From: Shewanella xiamenensis
GTDB taxonomy: Bacteria; Pseudomonadota; Gammaproteobacteria; Enterobacterales; Shewanellaceae
Assembly: GCF_014647135.1 (NCBI RefSeq)
Contig: NZ_BMOP01000007.1
Location: 62,001-126,000, forward strand
Direction: 5' to 3'
DNA: 64,000 nucleotides
Notes under the pieces: model-generated
The model's database searches: none
What the model saw: only the letters and a program-made list of their open reading frames with translations
What the model was told of the DNA's origin: nothing
Position numbers and translations under genes: made by a program
Shown: piece after piece, positions 9,614 through 17,635 of the stretch
Numbering within the stretch: the first letter of the stretch is position 1
How the letters are laid out: every line of letters starts with the position of its first letter

Positions 9614-10417
9614 ATGCACGGTGTGACAGGGTTAGGCAAAATCTGGGGTCTAGTATTTTCTCTAGTATTGTCGTTCTGTGTTGCTTTGATGCCTACCGTT
9701 AGCCGCGCCGAGACTGTGCCTGCGATTGCGGCCGCCGCCAATATCAAGTTTGCCCTCGATGATATTGTTAAAAACTTTAGCGCCGAAACTGGGCTCAAGG
9801 TGCGAGTCTCCTACGGCTCATCGGGTAATTTTGTCGCGCAAATTCAACATGGTGCGCCATTTGAAATGTTGCTTAGTGCCGATGAGCGTTATATCCATGA
9901 GCTGCAAAAAGCGGGCTTTACCCGCGATGAAGGCGTGCAATACGCGGTGGGTCGCCTAGCCTTAGTCGCCCCAAACAAGTCCCCTTTAACCTTGGATACT
10001 GAACTTAACGGCGTAAAAGCCCTACTCGCCGCGGGTAAGTTGGAGCGCTTTGCGATTGCTAATCCTGAGCATGCGCCCTATGGCGAACGCGCCCGTGAAC
10101 TGTTGCAAAAACTAGGCTTGTGGGATGGTCTACAAACCAAGCTAATCTTGGGCGAAAATGCCTCCCAAGCGGCGCAATTTGCCGTGAGTGGCTCCACCCA
10201 AGGCGGTATTATTCCGTTATCCCTTGCCTTAGCGCCCCAGTTTAAGGCCTTAGGTCAGGCGATTGCTTTGCCCGAAGAATTGCATGGGCCACTCAATCAA
10301 CGCATGGCGTTGATGCCAAAAGCGGGAGCAACCGCAGAGCGTTTTTATCAATATCTTCAATCTGATGCCGCCAGAGCCGTATTCCTGCAATACGGATTTG
10401 GTCTACCCGCTCGGTAA
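9614..10417 (+). CDS. modA: Molybdate ABC transporter, periplasmic binding protein
   Basis: A 267-residue molybdate-binding protein that feeds the ModBC permease. A signal peptide spans roughly residues 1-33 (hydrophobic core then VSRAE). The mature part opens with the ModA pattern AIAAAANIKFALDDI. It continues with the oxyanion-binding YGSSGNFVAQIQHGAPFE and LLSADERYI. It is the first of three mod genes (modB begins eight bases on) and lies in the same block as moaACDE. Confidence 0.94.
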   Translation: MHGVTGLGKIWGLVFSLVLSFCVALMPTVSRAETVPAIAAAANIKFALDDIVKNFSAETGLKVRVSYGSSGNFVAQIQHGAPFEMLLSADERYIHELQKAGFTRDEGVQYAVGRLALVAPNKSPLTLDTELNGVKALLAAGKLERFAIANPEHAPYGERARELLQKLGLWDGLQTKLILGENASQAAQFAVSGSTQGGIIPLSLALAPQFKALGQAIALPEELHGPLNQRMALMPKAGATAERFYQYLQSDAARAVFLQYGFGLPAR

Positions 10418-10425
10418 GGCCAGAC

Positions 10426-11106
10426 ATGGATTGGCAGGCGCTTTGGTTATCGGTCAAACTCAGTAGCATCACAGTCTTGGTGTTGATCCCGCTGGCGATT
10501 CTGGCGGGGCGAGCCTTAGCCTATCGTCAGTTTGTGGGTAAGTCCTGGGTTGAAGCTTTAATCATGGTGCCCTTAGTCTTGCCGCCGACTGTGATTGGTT
10601 ATTACTTGCTGGTGGGGCTTGGCAGCCAAAGCTGGTTAGGGCAGTGGTTAGAGCATCTGACTGGGCAGCAGTTAGTGTTTCATTTCTCGGGGTTAGTGCT
10701 GGCATCCGTGCTGGTGAATATTCCGTTTGCGTTGCAACCGATACAACGTGCCTTTGAGGCGGTTCCACACGACGTGCGCGATGCTGCAGCCTGTTGCGGC
10801 ATGAGCAAACTTAAAATTCTACTTAAAATTGAATTGCCTATGGTCTGGCCGGGGGTGTTGACCGCCATAGTGCTGTGTTTCTCCCATGTGCTGGGTGAGT
10901 TTGGGGTGGTGCTGATGATGGGCGGCAATATCGCTGGCGAAACCAAGACGATATCGATCTCCATTTATGACAGCGTGCAGGCCTTCGATTTTGGCGCAGC
11001 AGGTACTATGTCTCTGGTATTGCTGTTATTTGCGATTACCGCATTGGCTCTAACTACCAGTTTGTCACGGCGTTTAGGAGGTCAGGGTGGCGCAAATCAT
11101 CGCTGA
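10426..11106 (+). CDS. modB: Molybdate ABC transporter, permease
   Basis: A 226-residue inner-membrane permease with about five helices. The cytoplasmic EAA loop that docks onto the ATPase is seen in DAAACCGMSKLKILLKIELP. It also carries the ModB-like VPLVLPPTVIGYYLLV. It starts eight bases after modA, and its last 20 bases overlap modC, so the subunits are translated together. Confidence 0.95.
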   Translation: MDWQALWLSVKLSSITVLVLIPLAILAGRALAYRQFVGKSWVEALIMVPLVLPPTVIGYYLLVGLGSQSWLGQWLEHLTGQQLVFHFSGLVLASVLVNIPFALQPIQRAFEAVPHDVRDAAACCGMSKLKILLKIELPMVWPGVLTAIVLCFSHVLGEFGVVLMMGGNIAGETKTISISIYDSVQAFDFGAAGTMSLVLLLFAITALALTTSLSRRLGGQGGANHR

Positions 11107-12190
11107 TCTGCATTGCCAGATCCAAAACCATAAGCATATAAAACTGAGTGCCGAATTTAGCTGTAAGGCGGGTGAAGTGTTAGCGGTCGTAGGGCCTTCT
11201 GGCGGCGGTAAGACGACGTTACTGCGGATGATCGCAGGGCTGAATCATCCCGACACGGGCAGTATTGTGTTTGGTGAAACGCCATGGTTTGACCATCAAA
11301 GTAGCACCGCGCTAACGCCGCAGCTGCGCCATATTGGCTATATGCCACAGCATTTTGGCTTATTTCCTAATCTTACCGCGCTCGAGAACGTGGTTGCAGG
11401 GCTTGACCATATTCCCAAATCGGAGCGAGTTGCTAGGGCGAAGGATTGGTTAGAACGGGTTAATTTACATGGTTTGCCCGATAGACTGCCTATGCACCTC
11501 TCTGGGGGGCAGCGGCAACGGGTTGCGCTTGCTCGCGCCCTTGCCCGTGAACCTTCAGTGCTACTGCTTGATGAGCCATTTTCGGCGGTGGACAGAGAAA
11601 CCCGCGAGCGTTTGTATCTCGAACTTGCTCGACTCAAAGAGCAACTGCTTTGCCCCGTGATTATGGTGACCCACGATTTAAACGAAGCACTGCTGCTGGC
11701 CGATTCGATGATCTTGATTAGCCAAGGCCAGATGTTACAGCAGGGTGCGCCGTTTGAGGTGTTATCGCGGCCACGTAACGAGGCCGTTGCGCGGCAGATG
11801 GGCTTAAGGAATATTTTCGATGGCGAAGTGGTGTTTCAAGATCGCACTAAAGACATCACCTGGCTCAAATTTGGTGAGCAGCTGATTGCCAGCGATTTTG
11901 GCAAAGACCGCAGTGTTGGCAGTAAAGTTCGCTGGGTCATCCCCAATCAGGGTATTCGATTTAACGCCATTTCAAATGGACGTTTATGCCGTAGTTTTAA
12001 TAAGTTAGATGTGACAATCGACTCTTTACTTGTGATGGGCGAGTCGGTGCGGGTCGTCTGTTATGCTACTGGGACTAAACTACAGCTTAATACGGAAGTG
12101 TCGCTTCATCTCGCACAGAAGCTTGGCTTAACCAAAGGAATGCAAACTACGGTTGCGCTCAAATCTGAGCAAATTCATATTTTAGAATAA
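11087..12190 (+). CDS. modC: Molybdate ABC transporter, ATP-binding protein
   Basis: A 367-residue ATPase that powers molybdate uptake. It has Walker A GPSGGGKTTL, the ABC signature LSGGQRQR, Walker B LLLDEPF, and the switch His in VTHDLNEA. After about residue 240 comes a C-terminal regulatory extension ending in a TOBE-type molybdate-binding region. The start is GTG at 11087 with AGGAGG about five bases upstream, inside the end of modB. It is the last gene of the molybdenum block. Confidence 0.95.
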   Translation: MAQIIADLHCQIQNHKHIKLSAEFSCKAGEVLAVVGPSGGGKTTLLRMIAGLNHPDTGSIVFGETPWFDHQSSTALTPQLRHIGYMPQHFGLFPNLTALENVVAGLDHIPKSERVARAKDWLERVNLHGLPDRLPMHLSGGQRQRVALARALAREPSVLLLDEPFSAVDRETRERLYLELARLKEQLLCPVIMVTHDLNEALLLADSMILISQGQMLQQGAPFEVLSRPRNEAVARQMGLRNIFDGEVVFQDRTKDITWLKFGEQLIASDFGKDRSVGSKVRWVIPNQGIRFNAISNGRLCRSFNKLDVTIDSLLVMGESVRVVCYATGTKLQLNTEVSLHLAQKLGLTKGMQTTVALKSEQIHILE

Positions 12191-12191
12191 G

Positions 12192-12353
12192 TTAATGACG
12201 TTTTTTACCTAGTAATCCCATCCAAAATGTTCCTTCCAACAGCATACCTAAGATGATAAACGTCACGGCGCTTGTGGCGCTGCCATAGGCGTAGGCGCTT
12301 AATGCTGCAAGCAGTAGCAAACTTAAGCTAATCCAGCGTGTAATTGGTTTCAT
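12192..12353 (-). CDS. Small hydrophobic membrane protein
   Basis: A 53-residue reading frame, MKPITRWIS to GLLGKKRH. A positively charged N terminus is followed by two hydrophobic stretches (about residues 8-27 and 28-47) and a basic tail, as expected for a two-helix membrane peptide. It ends one base beyond the modC stop on the opposite strand. I recognise no family. Support is its composition, clean hydrophobic pattern and lack of another explanation for this stretch; no clear ribosome-binding site is visible. Confidence 0.5.
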   Translation of the reverse strand: MKPITRWISLSLLLLAALSAYAYGSATSAVTFIILGMLLEGTFWMGLLGKKRH

Positions 12354-12762
12354 ATGCACTCCGATTTAAATAGCCGTTTAGTTGACTCTAGAACAATGGG
12401 ATTGCATTGCCAATCGTACTTTTTGACGACACAGATGCGCTAAAATACCAGCTGAAATTCAATTAGTGTGATTTTAAATGGCTAAATGATGGCGTTTTAC
12501 GGTAAATGTCATGCTTCAAAATCCCCAGATGATCAAAGCTTAATCTTGTTTCCATCGGTGTTTCAGTCGCTATTAGGTAAACTGAATGCATTCGTCAGTG
12601 TTTGCTGAGTTTGAATCAAGTGGATTGAGCAATTCACATGAGTGATGAACTAGGCGCCATCATGGGCAAACAGGGATAAAAGTGATGGGATTTTGGTACG
12701 CCATCGACATCTAACTGATTGTCTCATAAGATACAAACTTAGCCGATTTTTATGGAGGAACC
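12354..12762. other. Intergenic stretch, no gene seen
   Basis: About 400 bases between the small membrane protein and the PepSY gene. I found no open frame with a supported start. It should hold the promoter of the PepSY/two-component operon; the PepSY start has a strong GGAGG six bases upstream. No clear terminator or operator is visible. Confidence 0.4.
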
Positions 12763-13284
12763 ATGAGACTATGGTTGCTAGGATTCATGTTGGTATCTGG
12801 GATTGCTACCGCAGCCCAGAGCATGTATTCGATGCTTTCGAGCGGTGAGTATCAGCCGCCGTTAAGCGTGATGCAGCAAATTGAGAAGGAGTTTCCTGGC
12901 GTGATTGCCGAGTTTGAAATGGAAATGCAGGAAGGCGAATTGGTCTACCAGTTTGAGTTGATTAATCCGCTGGCGAATGCAATTACCCGCTTCGAATATC
13001 GGGCGCGAGATGGTAAGTTATTGAAACAAAAAGCGGGTAAAGTCACAGCCGATGATGTCGGCGAGGTGGAAGCCGCACGCCTTATCAACACTAAGCATCA
13101 AACCTTCTCCGGCATTATTGCAATGGCGACTCAGGATCATAAGGCCTTTCTGACCGATGCTAAATTAGACCATGACTTAGGTATCAGTTACTTAGAGTTA
13201 AAGTTGCTGGACGATACAGGCAAGTATAAATTGGCATTCGATATTGAAAATTTACGACAGTTACCTTTACTTAAGTGGGATTAG
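12763..13284 (+). CDS. Secreted PepSY-domain protein
   Basis: A 173-residue exported protein with a signal peptide of about 17 residues (MRLWLLGFMLVSGIATAA). Two PepSY-like units follow, one with VIAEFEMEMQEGELVYQFEL and the other with YLELKLLDDTGKYKLAFD. PepSY domains are thought to modulate peptidases or act as periplasmic sensors or inhibitors. It sits 48 bases upstream of a response regulator and kinase, a common PepSY-two-component arrangement, so it probably affects input to that kinase. A GGAGG site supports the start. Confidence 0.8.
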   Translation: MRLWLLGFMLVSGIATAAQSMYSMLSSGEYQPPLSVMQQIEKEFPGVIAEFEMEMQEGELVYQFELINPLANAITRFEYRARDGKLLKQKAGKVTADDVGEVEAARLINTKHQTFSGIIAMATQDHKAFLTDAKLDHDLGISYLELKLLDDTGKYKLAFDIENLRQLPLLKWD

Positions 13285-13332
13285 CACGCCGAGTATTACC
13301 GCTAAGTGAAGACAGGGGAGCGCAGCATACAG

Positions 13333-14010
13333 ATGAAAATACTTTTAGTTGAAGATGATGCGACAACGATCGACTACATCGTTAAAGGATTTCTTGAGCA
13401 GGGACATAATATTGAGACCGCCAGCGATGGTCATCAAGGTCTACTGCAAGCCACGAGTGGTCAGTACGACCTCTTGATTCTCGACCGCATGTTGCCCCAA
13501 CTCGATGGGTTGAAACTGCTGGCCGCCCTTAGAGCAACTGGCAACCAAACTCCAGTGCTTATCCTGTCGGCGCTGGCCCATGTGGATGAAAGGGTAAAAG
13601 GTCTGCGTGCGGGTGGCGATGATTATATGACTAAGCCCTTTGCCTTTTCGGAGCTGCTTGTACGTGCCGAAAAGTTGATGCAACGGGGCCAATCCGTACC
13701 TATTACCACAGATCTGGTGGTTGGTGGCTTAAAAATGGAGCTGCTAACACGTAACGTGACCTTAGATGGCCACGATTTGATGCTGCAACCCAAAGAATTC
13801 CAACTGCTTAAGTATCTGATGGAACACGCTAATCAGGTTATTAGTCGGACGCTATTATTTGAAGCCGTGTGGGATTATCACTTTGATCCCCGTACTAATG
13901 TGATCGACGTGCATATCGCCAAGTTACGTCGCAAGTTTGAAGAGTTAGGTCACGGTGAATTGATTGAAACCGTAAGGGGAGCGGGTTATCGCTTACGCCA
14001 AAGGCATTAA
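13333..14010 (+). CDS. OmpR-family response regulator
   Basis: A 225-residue DNA-binding regulator. The receiver domain (residues 1-115) has acidic pocket D8/D9, phospho-acceptor D51 in LLILDRMLP, and K101 in MTKPF. The C-terminal winged helix (about 130-222) has LLKYLMEHANQVISR and the typical ending VRGAGYRLR. I chose the ATG at 13333; an upstream GTG would add unneeded residues before MKILLVEDD. The partner kinase gene follows directly and its coding frame appears to overlap the end of this gene. Confidence 0.93.
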   Translation: MKILLVEDDATTIDYIVKGFLEQGHNIETASDGHQGLLQATSGQYDLLILDRMLPQLDGLKLLAALRATGNQTPVLILSALAHVDERVKGLRAGGDDYMTKPFAFSELLVRAEKLMQRGQSVPITTDLVVGGLKMELLTRNVTLDGHDLMLQPKEFQLLKYLMEHANQVISRTLLFEAVWDYHFDPRTNVIDVHIAKLRRKFEELGHGELIETVRGAGYRLRQRH

Positions 14011-14059
14011 GCCTTACCAAAGCAGCGCCTGGCGCATCACTATTATCTTCTCGACCTTA

Positions 14060-15316
14060 GTGACTGTGATCATAGGCGCTTTGCTGTTTGCCCTTTATCG
14101 GCAGCTTATTATCGAACAGCAGTACCAAGTGACTCAGTATCTCGAGTCAGAAACCCAACGCTATCAGCAGCTTGCTCTTACTGTCGACCGTCGCAGTTTT
14201 GCGGCGCAAATTCGTGCCGCCGATCCGCAGACGGCGCTTATCGCCTGGCGCAATAGCTATGATATGGTTGGCGCCTTAAGCTTTATGCCTGAAGGCATGC
14301 CCATGCTGCCGCAAACGCGGGATTTCCCGATTTTGACTGGCGGCCCTGATAAGTTGCATATCCTTACCGGCGGTCTAGTGATGACTCGCTATGGCCCCGT
14401 ACTTATCGCCACCCGTACCGACAACTTAGCCACACTCATCGATAAATTTATCAGCGCAGCGGCCACGGCCGTGATGTTGACCATAGTGTTAACCTTAGCG
14501 CTGGGCTATCTGTTTTCTAAAGCAATTTTACGCCGTTTAGTGCAGTACAACCGTTTAAGTGAGCAAATTGAGCGTGGGCATTATGATACGCGTCTGCCGC
14601 TCAGTTGGCGTCAGGACGAGTTTGATATGTTGGCGCTGCAATTTAACAACGTGCTGGATATTCTTGAGAATAACCTGATGGCGGTGCGTGGTGTGACTGA
14701 TAATATCGCCCACGATTTGCGCACGCCTTTATCCCATATTCGCATTGGTCTTGAGGAGTTGGCGGCTAAATCTCCCGATGAAATCAGTGAGGGCTGTGCG
14801 ATTTTGACCGAAGAGCTTGACCACTGCCTTGCGACCTTCGATGCCATGCTCTCGCTGACACGCATTGAGGAAGGGCAGCAAACCTTAGATTTGCAGGAGC
14901 TGAGTTTGGCGCAGCTATGTACTGATTTGCTGGAAATGGCTGATGCAGTTGCGGAGTCGAATGAGCAAACCTTGAGCCTGTCGCTGCTATCTGACCATAA
15001 AATTTATGGTGACAAGTATCTGTTGTTCCAAGCCTTGTATAACTTGGTCGACAATGCGATGAAATATTCAGGCCAAGGCGCACGTATCGATATTATTCAA
15101 TCCGGTGCCCAAATTAAGATTTGCGATAACGGTCCTGGGATCCCCGATGACAGCAAGGAAAGGGTGTTTGAGCGTCTAGTGCGGCTCGACCCCAGCCGCC
15201 ATTTGCAGGGTACAGGTTTAGGATTATCTATGGTCAAAGCGATTCTGTCGCGGCACAATGCGCAAATTACTCTTTCGGATAATCATCCCGGCCTTGTGGT
15301 TACTATCCAGTTTTAG
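14060..15316 (+). CDS. Sensor histidine kinase, start uncertain
   Basis: Kinase partner of the adjacent regulator. Visible parts are a membrane helix at the very N terminus, a periplasmic region of about 110 residues, a second helix (about 131-157), HAMP, the H-box NIAHDLRTPLSH (His about residue 218 from this start), and an ATPase domain with NLVDNAMKY, DNGPGIP and GTGLGLSM. The listed GTG at 14060 cuts the first helix in half. The open frame runs back to a stop at 13973-13975 and encodes a natural full helix (SSAWRITIIFSTLV), but it contains no ATG, GTG, TTG or CTG there. An ATT at 14006 overlapping the regulator stop is one candidate start. Confidence 0.85.
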   Translation: MTVIIGALLFALYRQLIIEQQYQVTQYLESETQRYQQLALTVDRRSFAAQIRAADPQTALIAWRNSYDMVGALSFMPEGMPMLPQTRDFPILTGGPDKLHILTGGLVMTRYGPVLIATRTDNLATLIDKFISAAATAVMLTIVLTLALGYLFSKAILRRLVQYNRLSEQIERGHYDTRLPLSWRQDEFDMLALQFNNVLDILENNLMAVRGVTDNIAHDLRTPLSHIRIGLEELAAKSPDEISEGCAILTEELDHCLATFDAMLSLTRIEEGQQTLDLQELSLAQLCTDLLEMADAVAESNEQTLSLSLLSDHKIYGDKYLLFQALYNLVDNAMKYSGQGARIDIIQSGAQIKICDNGPGIPDDSKERVFERLVRLDPSRHLQGTGLGLSMVKAILSRHNAQITLSDNHPGLVVTIQF

Positions 15317-15348
15317 GCCAATATCCGCGTGACAGTGTTAGGAACCCC

Positions 15349-16035
15349 ATGTACCGAATCATAGCCAATGAGGCTGATTTTCTTGTTATTTCTAAATCGC
15401 CGAATGTGCATTTTCACAGCCAAGATGGCACTGCGGGTGTCGTTGCGCAGTTGGAGCAGGATTTAGGGATAAAACTCTTTGCCGTGCATCGGCTCGATAC
15501 CCCTACCTCAGGGCTGTTACTGTTAGCCAAACATTCGGCGGCAGCTCGGCAGTTGACTGAGCTTTTTCGCGCCCATCGAGTGCAGAAATACTATCTTGCC
15601 CTCGCCAAAGGTAAGCCTAAAAAGAAGCAAGGCTGGGTGATTGGCGATATGGCCAAATCCCGCCGCAGTATGTTTAAGTTACTACGTACCAAAGAAAATC
15701 CAGCGATTACCCAATTCTTTTCCGTCAGTGTTGGCGATGGGCTAAGGCTGTATTTGCTCAAACCCCATTCGGGGAAAACCCATCAGTTACGGGTAGCGCT
15801 TGCTAGCCTTGGGGTACCGATTTTAGGCGATGCCCTCTATGGCTCCGATGTCGCCGACCGCTGTTATCTGCACGCCTATTGCCTGCATTTTCGTTATCAA
15901 CATGGAGATGGCAGTTGGCAGGATTATGCGTATCTTGATATGCCTGAGCAGGGTGAGCTCTTTTTAACTGAGGCTGTTAGTGAGGCGCTGACATTTTGGC
16001 AAGCACCAGAGACTTTAGATTGGCCTGAACGATAG
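15349..16035 (+). CDS. RluA-family pseudouridine synthase (TIGR01621-like)
   Basis: A 228-residue RNA pseudouridine synthase lacking an S4 domain. The catalytic motif is HRLDTPTSG with Asp at residue 50; the substrate-region KPHSGKTHQLRVALASLG and GDALYG are also present. The small single-domain size and DFLVISKSPNVHFH opening resemble the gammaproteobacterial TIGR01621 group, whose RNA target I cannot state. GGAAC precedes the start. It converges on the next gene with only four bases between the stops and no terminator. Confidence 0.88.
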   Translation: MYRIIANEADFLVISKSPNVHFHSQDGTAGVVAQLEQDLGIKLFAVHRLDTPTSGLLLLAKHSAAARQLTELFRAHRVQKYYLALAKGKPKKKQGWVIGDMAKSRRSMFKLLRTKENPAITQFFSVSVGDGLRLYLLKPHSGKTHQLRVALASLGVPILGDALYGSDVADRCYLHAYCLHFRYQHGDGSWQDYAYLDMPEQGELFLTEAVSEALTFWQAPETLDWPER

Positions 16036-16039
16036 GTGT

Positions 16040-17218
16040 TTATTGGGAGGGAAATGCTTGGCAGATCCGGTCGCGCCCCTCAGACTTTGCTTGATACATG
16101 GCATGATCGGCTTCAATCAATAGTTTGTCTGGCTGACATCCTTGATAAATCGTGGCGTAACCCACGCTTGCGCAAAGTTGGACTTTTTTATCCTGCCAGT
16201 TAATCGGATTTTCCCTCAGTACCCGATGTAATTTATCCGCAACGGCTCTTGCGGATGGTGCGCTTGTGGCTGGCAGTAAAACCAAAAACTCTTCCCCACC
16301 ATGACGACACAGGACATCGTGTTCCCGTAATACCGAGTGAAATAATCTTGCCGCTGTCAGCAGGGCGAGGTCACCAACATCATGACCATAGTGATCATTT
16401 ATATGTTTGAAATGGTCGAGATCGAGCAAGATCACGCTATAAGGCTCTGCATTTTTCTGCCAGCGTTGGTGGGTTGTGGTGAGTCTTTTTTGCATTGCGC
16501 GTCGATTCCACAGCCCTGTGAGCTGGTCTTTTTCAGCCAACATTCTGATTTTACTCACCAGACGAGTCATCGCATTACCTATCATCAGGATATTGATAAG
16601 TAAGGCTAAGAACACATAAAACCACAGCACAGGAATGGCTTCAATCGTGTGCATGGCAATAAATATTGGCGTTTCACTCGGCGATAACAGGGCGATGAAA
16701 AACCGAATCATGAAGATGATAGCCATCGCGATTAAGGGGGTGATCATGGCAATCGCTATCTTATTGCCAGTCTCTCTGCGGATAGCGTAATAGTTATCTC
16801 GACTGAGCATCACAAAAGATAGTGCTGCATTGGCTGAAAAAAGCATGGCGAGTATCGGCTGAGATTGGACATTTGGGGGAACCATCAACATGAGTGCTGC
16901 GGTGATTGCGAGCATAGTCAGATCGAACTTAGTGCTGTGCTTCAATCTAAACAGGTATTGTGTGCCCCAACGCAGCATGATAAATCCGAGTAAGATAACA
17001 ATATCTGCGCAAAACCAGTAGAGGTAACTATTTGATTCGGTTCTTAGAGTGTTGAGAATGATGCCGATAAATACACAGATATTCGCAAGGGAAAAGCGTA
17101 TGCTGGCTAATTTGGCAATGTTCAATGGTTTGGCGATTAATCCCCATGCAATAGCGGCTGTACCTGTCAGTAGACAAATAAATTTAATTAGTAAAAGCGC
17201 TTGGGGATCAAATTCCAT
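16040..17218 (-). CDS. Multi-helix membrane diguanylate cyclase
   Basis: A 392-residue protein with seven or so membrane helices in the first 210 residues and a C-terminal GGDEF domain. The active site reads GGEEF (CRHGGEEFLVLLPA). Unlike the cyclase at 286-1743, it keeps an RxxD-type inhibitory site (REHD) five residues upstream, so product feedback is likely. I chose the ATG at 17218; a TTG at 17230 sits three bases after AAAGGA and could be the true start. No extracellular sensor domain is apparent; the membrane part may be the sensor. Confidence 0.88.
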   Translation of the reverse strand: MEFDPQALLLIKFICLLTGTAAIAWGLIAKPLNIAKLASIRFSLANICVFIGIILNTLRTESNSYLYWFCADIVILLGFIMLRWGTQYLFRLKHSTKFDLTMLAITAALMLMVPPNVQSQPILAMLFSANAALSFVMLSRDNYYAIRRETGNKIAIAMITPLIAMAIIFMIRFFIALLSPSETPIFIAMHTIEAIPVLWFYVFLALLINILMIGNAMTRLVSKIRMLAEKDQLTGLWNRRAMQKRLTTTHQRWQKNAEPYSVILLDLDHFKHINDHYGHDVGDLALLTAARLFHSVLREHDVLCRHGGEEFLVLLPATSAPSARAVADKLHRVLRENPINWQDKKVQLCASVGYATIYQGCQPDKLLIEADHAMYQAKSEGRDRICQAFPSQ

Positions 17219-17230
17219 GGCGGCGTTCAA

Positions 17231-17583
17231 TTTTCCTTTAACTATAGATGGCTTTTGGCATTTTTGTTGAAATGGACTGAATGTTAAGTGAAGACCTGTG
17301 CCACAACGCCCAAGCCACAGGTTGATAATGCAATGGTTGCAAACTGGTGGGCTAACGACGAAGTTAAAAACTGCTTACTCGTCATTTATTACGGTTTAAG
17401 GATGGCCTGCTGTCGATATAAACAAATGACTATGAGTCATTATTGCGATTCTATTGCCTCCCGTTGTGGTATTTTTAAACGCGGGCGTAGGCAAAGATCT
17501 GTTAATTATCATAGTGCTGTGTTTATTTTTCGGGTTTCTGCCTTACCGTTGTCACTAAGGCATAGCGTGTTTCAATGAGCCAA
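17231..17583. other. Intergenic stretch with a 17-bp palindrome
   Basis: No supported gene. At 17425-17441 AATGACT-ATG-AGTCATT is a perfect 7+3+7 palindrome that could be a protein-binding site. A 96-codon open frame crosses this stretch but has no ribosome-binding site and an unlikely composition. Confidence 0.4.
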
Positions 17584-17608
17584 TAAAAAGCGCAACCTAA
17601 GTTGCGCT
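17584..17608 (-). terminator. Terminator of the TonB receptor gene
   Basis: AGCGCAAC and GTTGCGCT (17589-17596 and 17601-17608) pair around CTAA. On the minus strand a T run follows. Confidence 0.8.
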
Positions 17609-17635
17609 GATTATCAATTCAACCCGAGGCATTTA

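Noticed and set aside
17288..17578. Plus-strand frame of 96 codons between the cyclase and TonB receptor genes
   Set aside because: No ribosome site, Cys-rich and unlike any protein pattern I know; it crosses a palindrome and looks non-coding.
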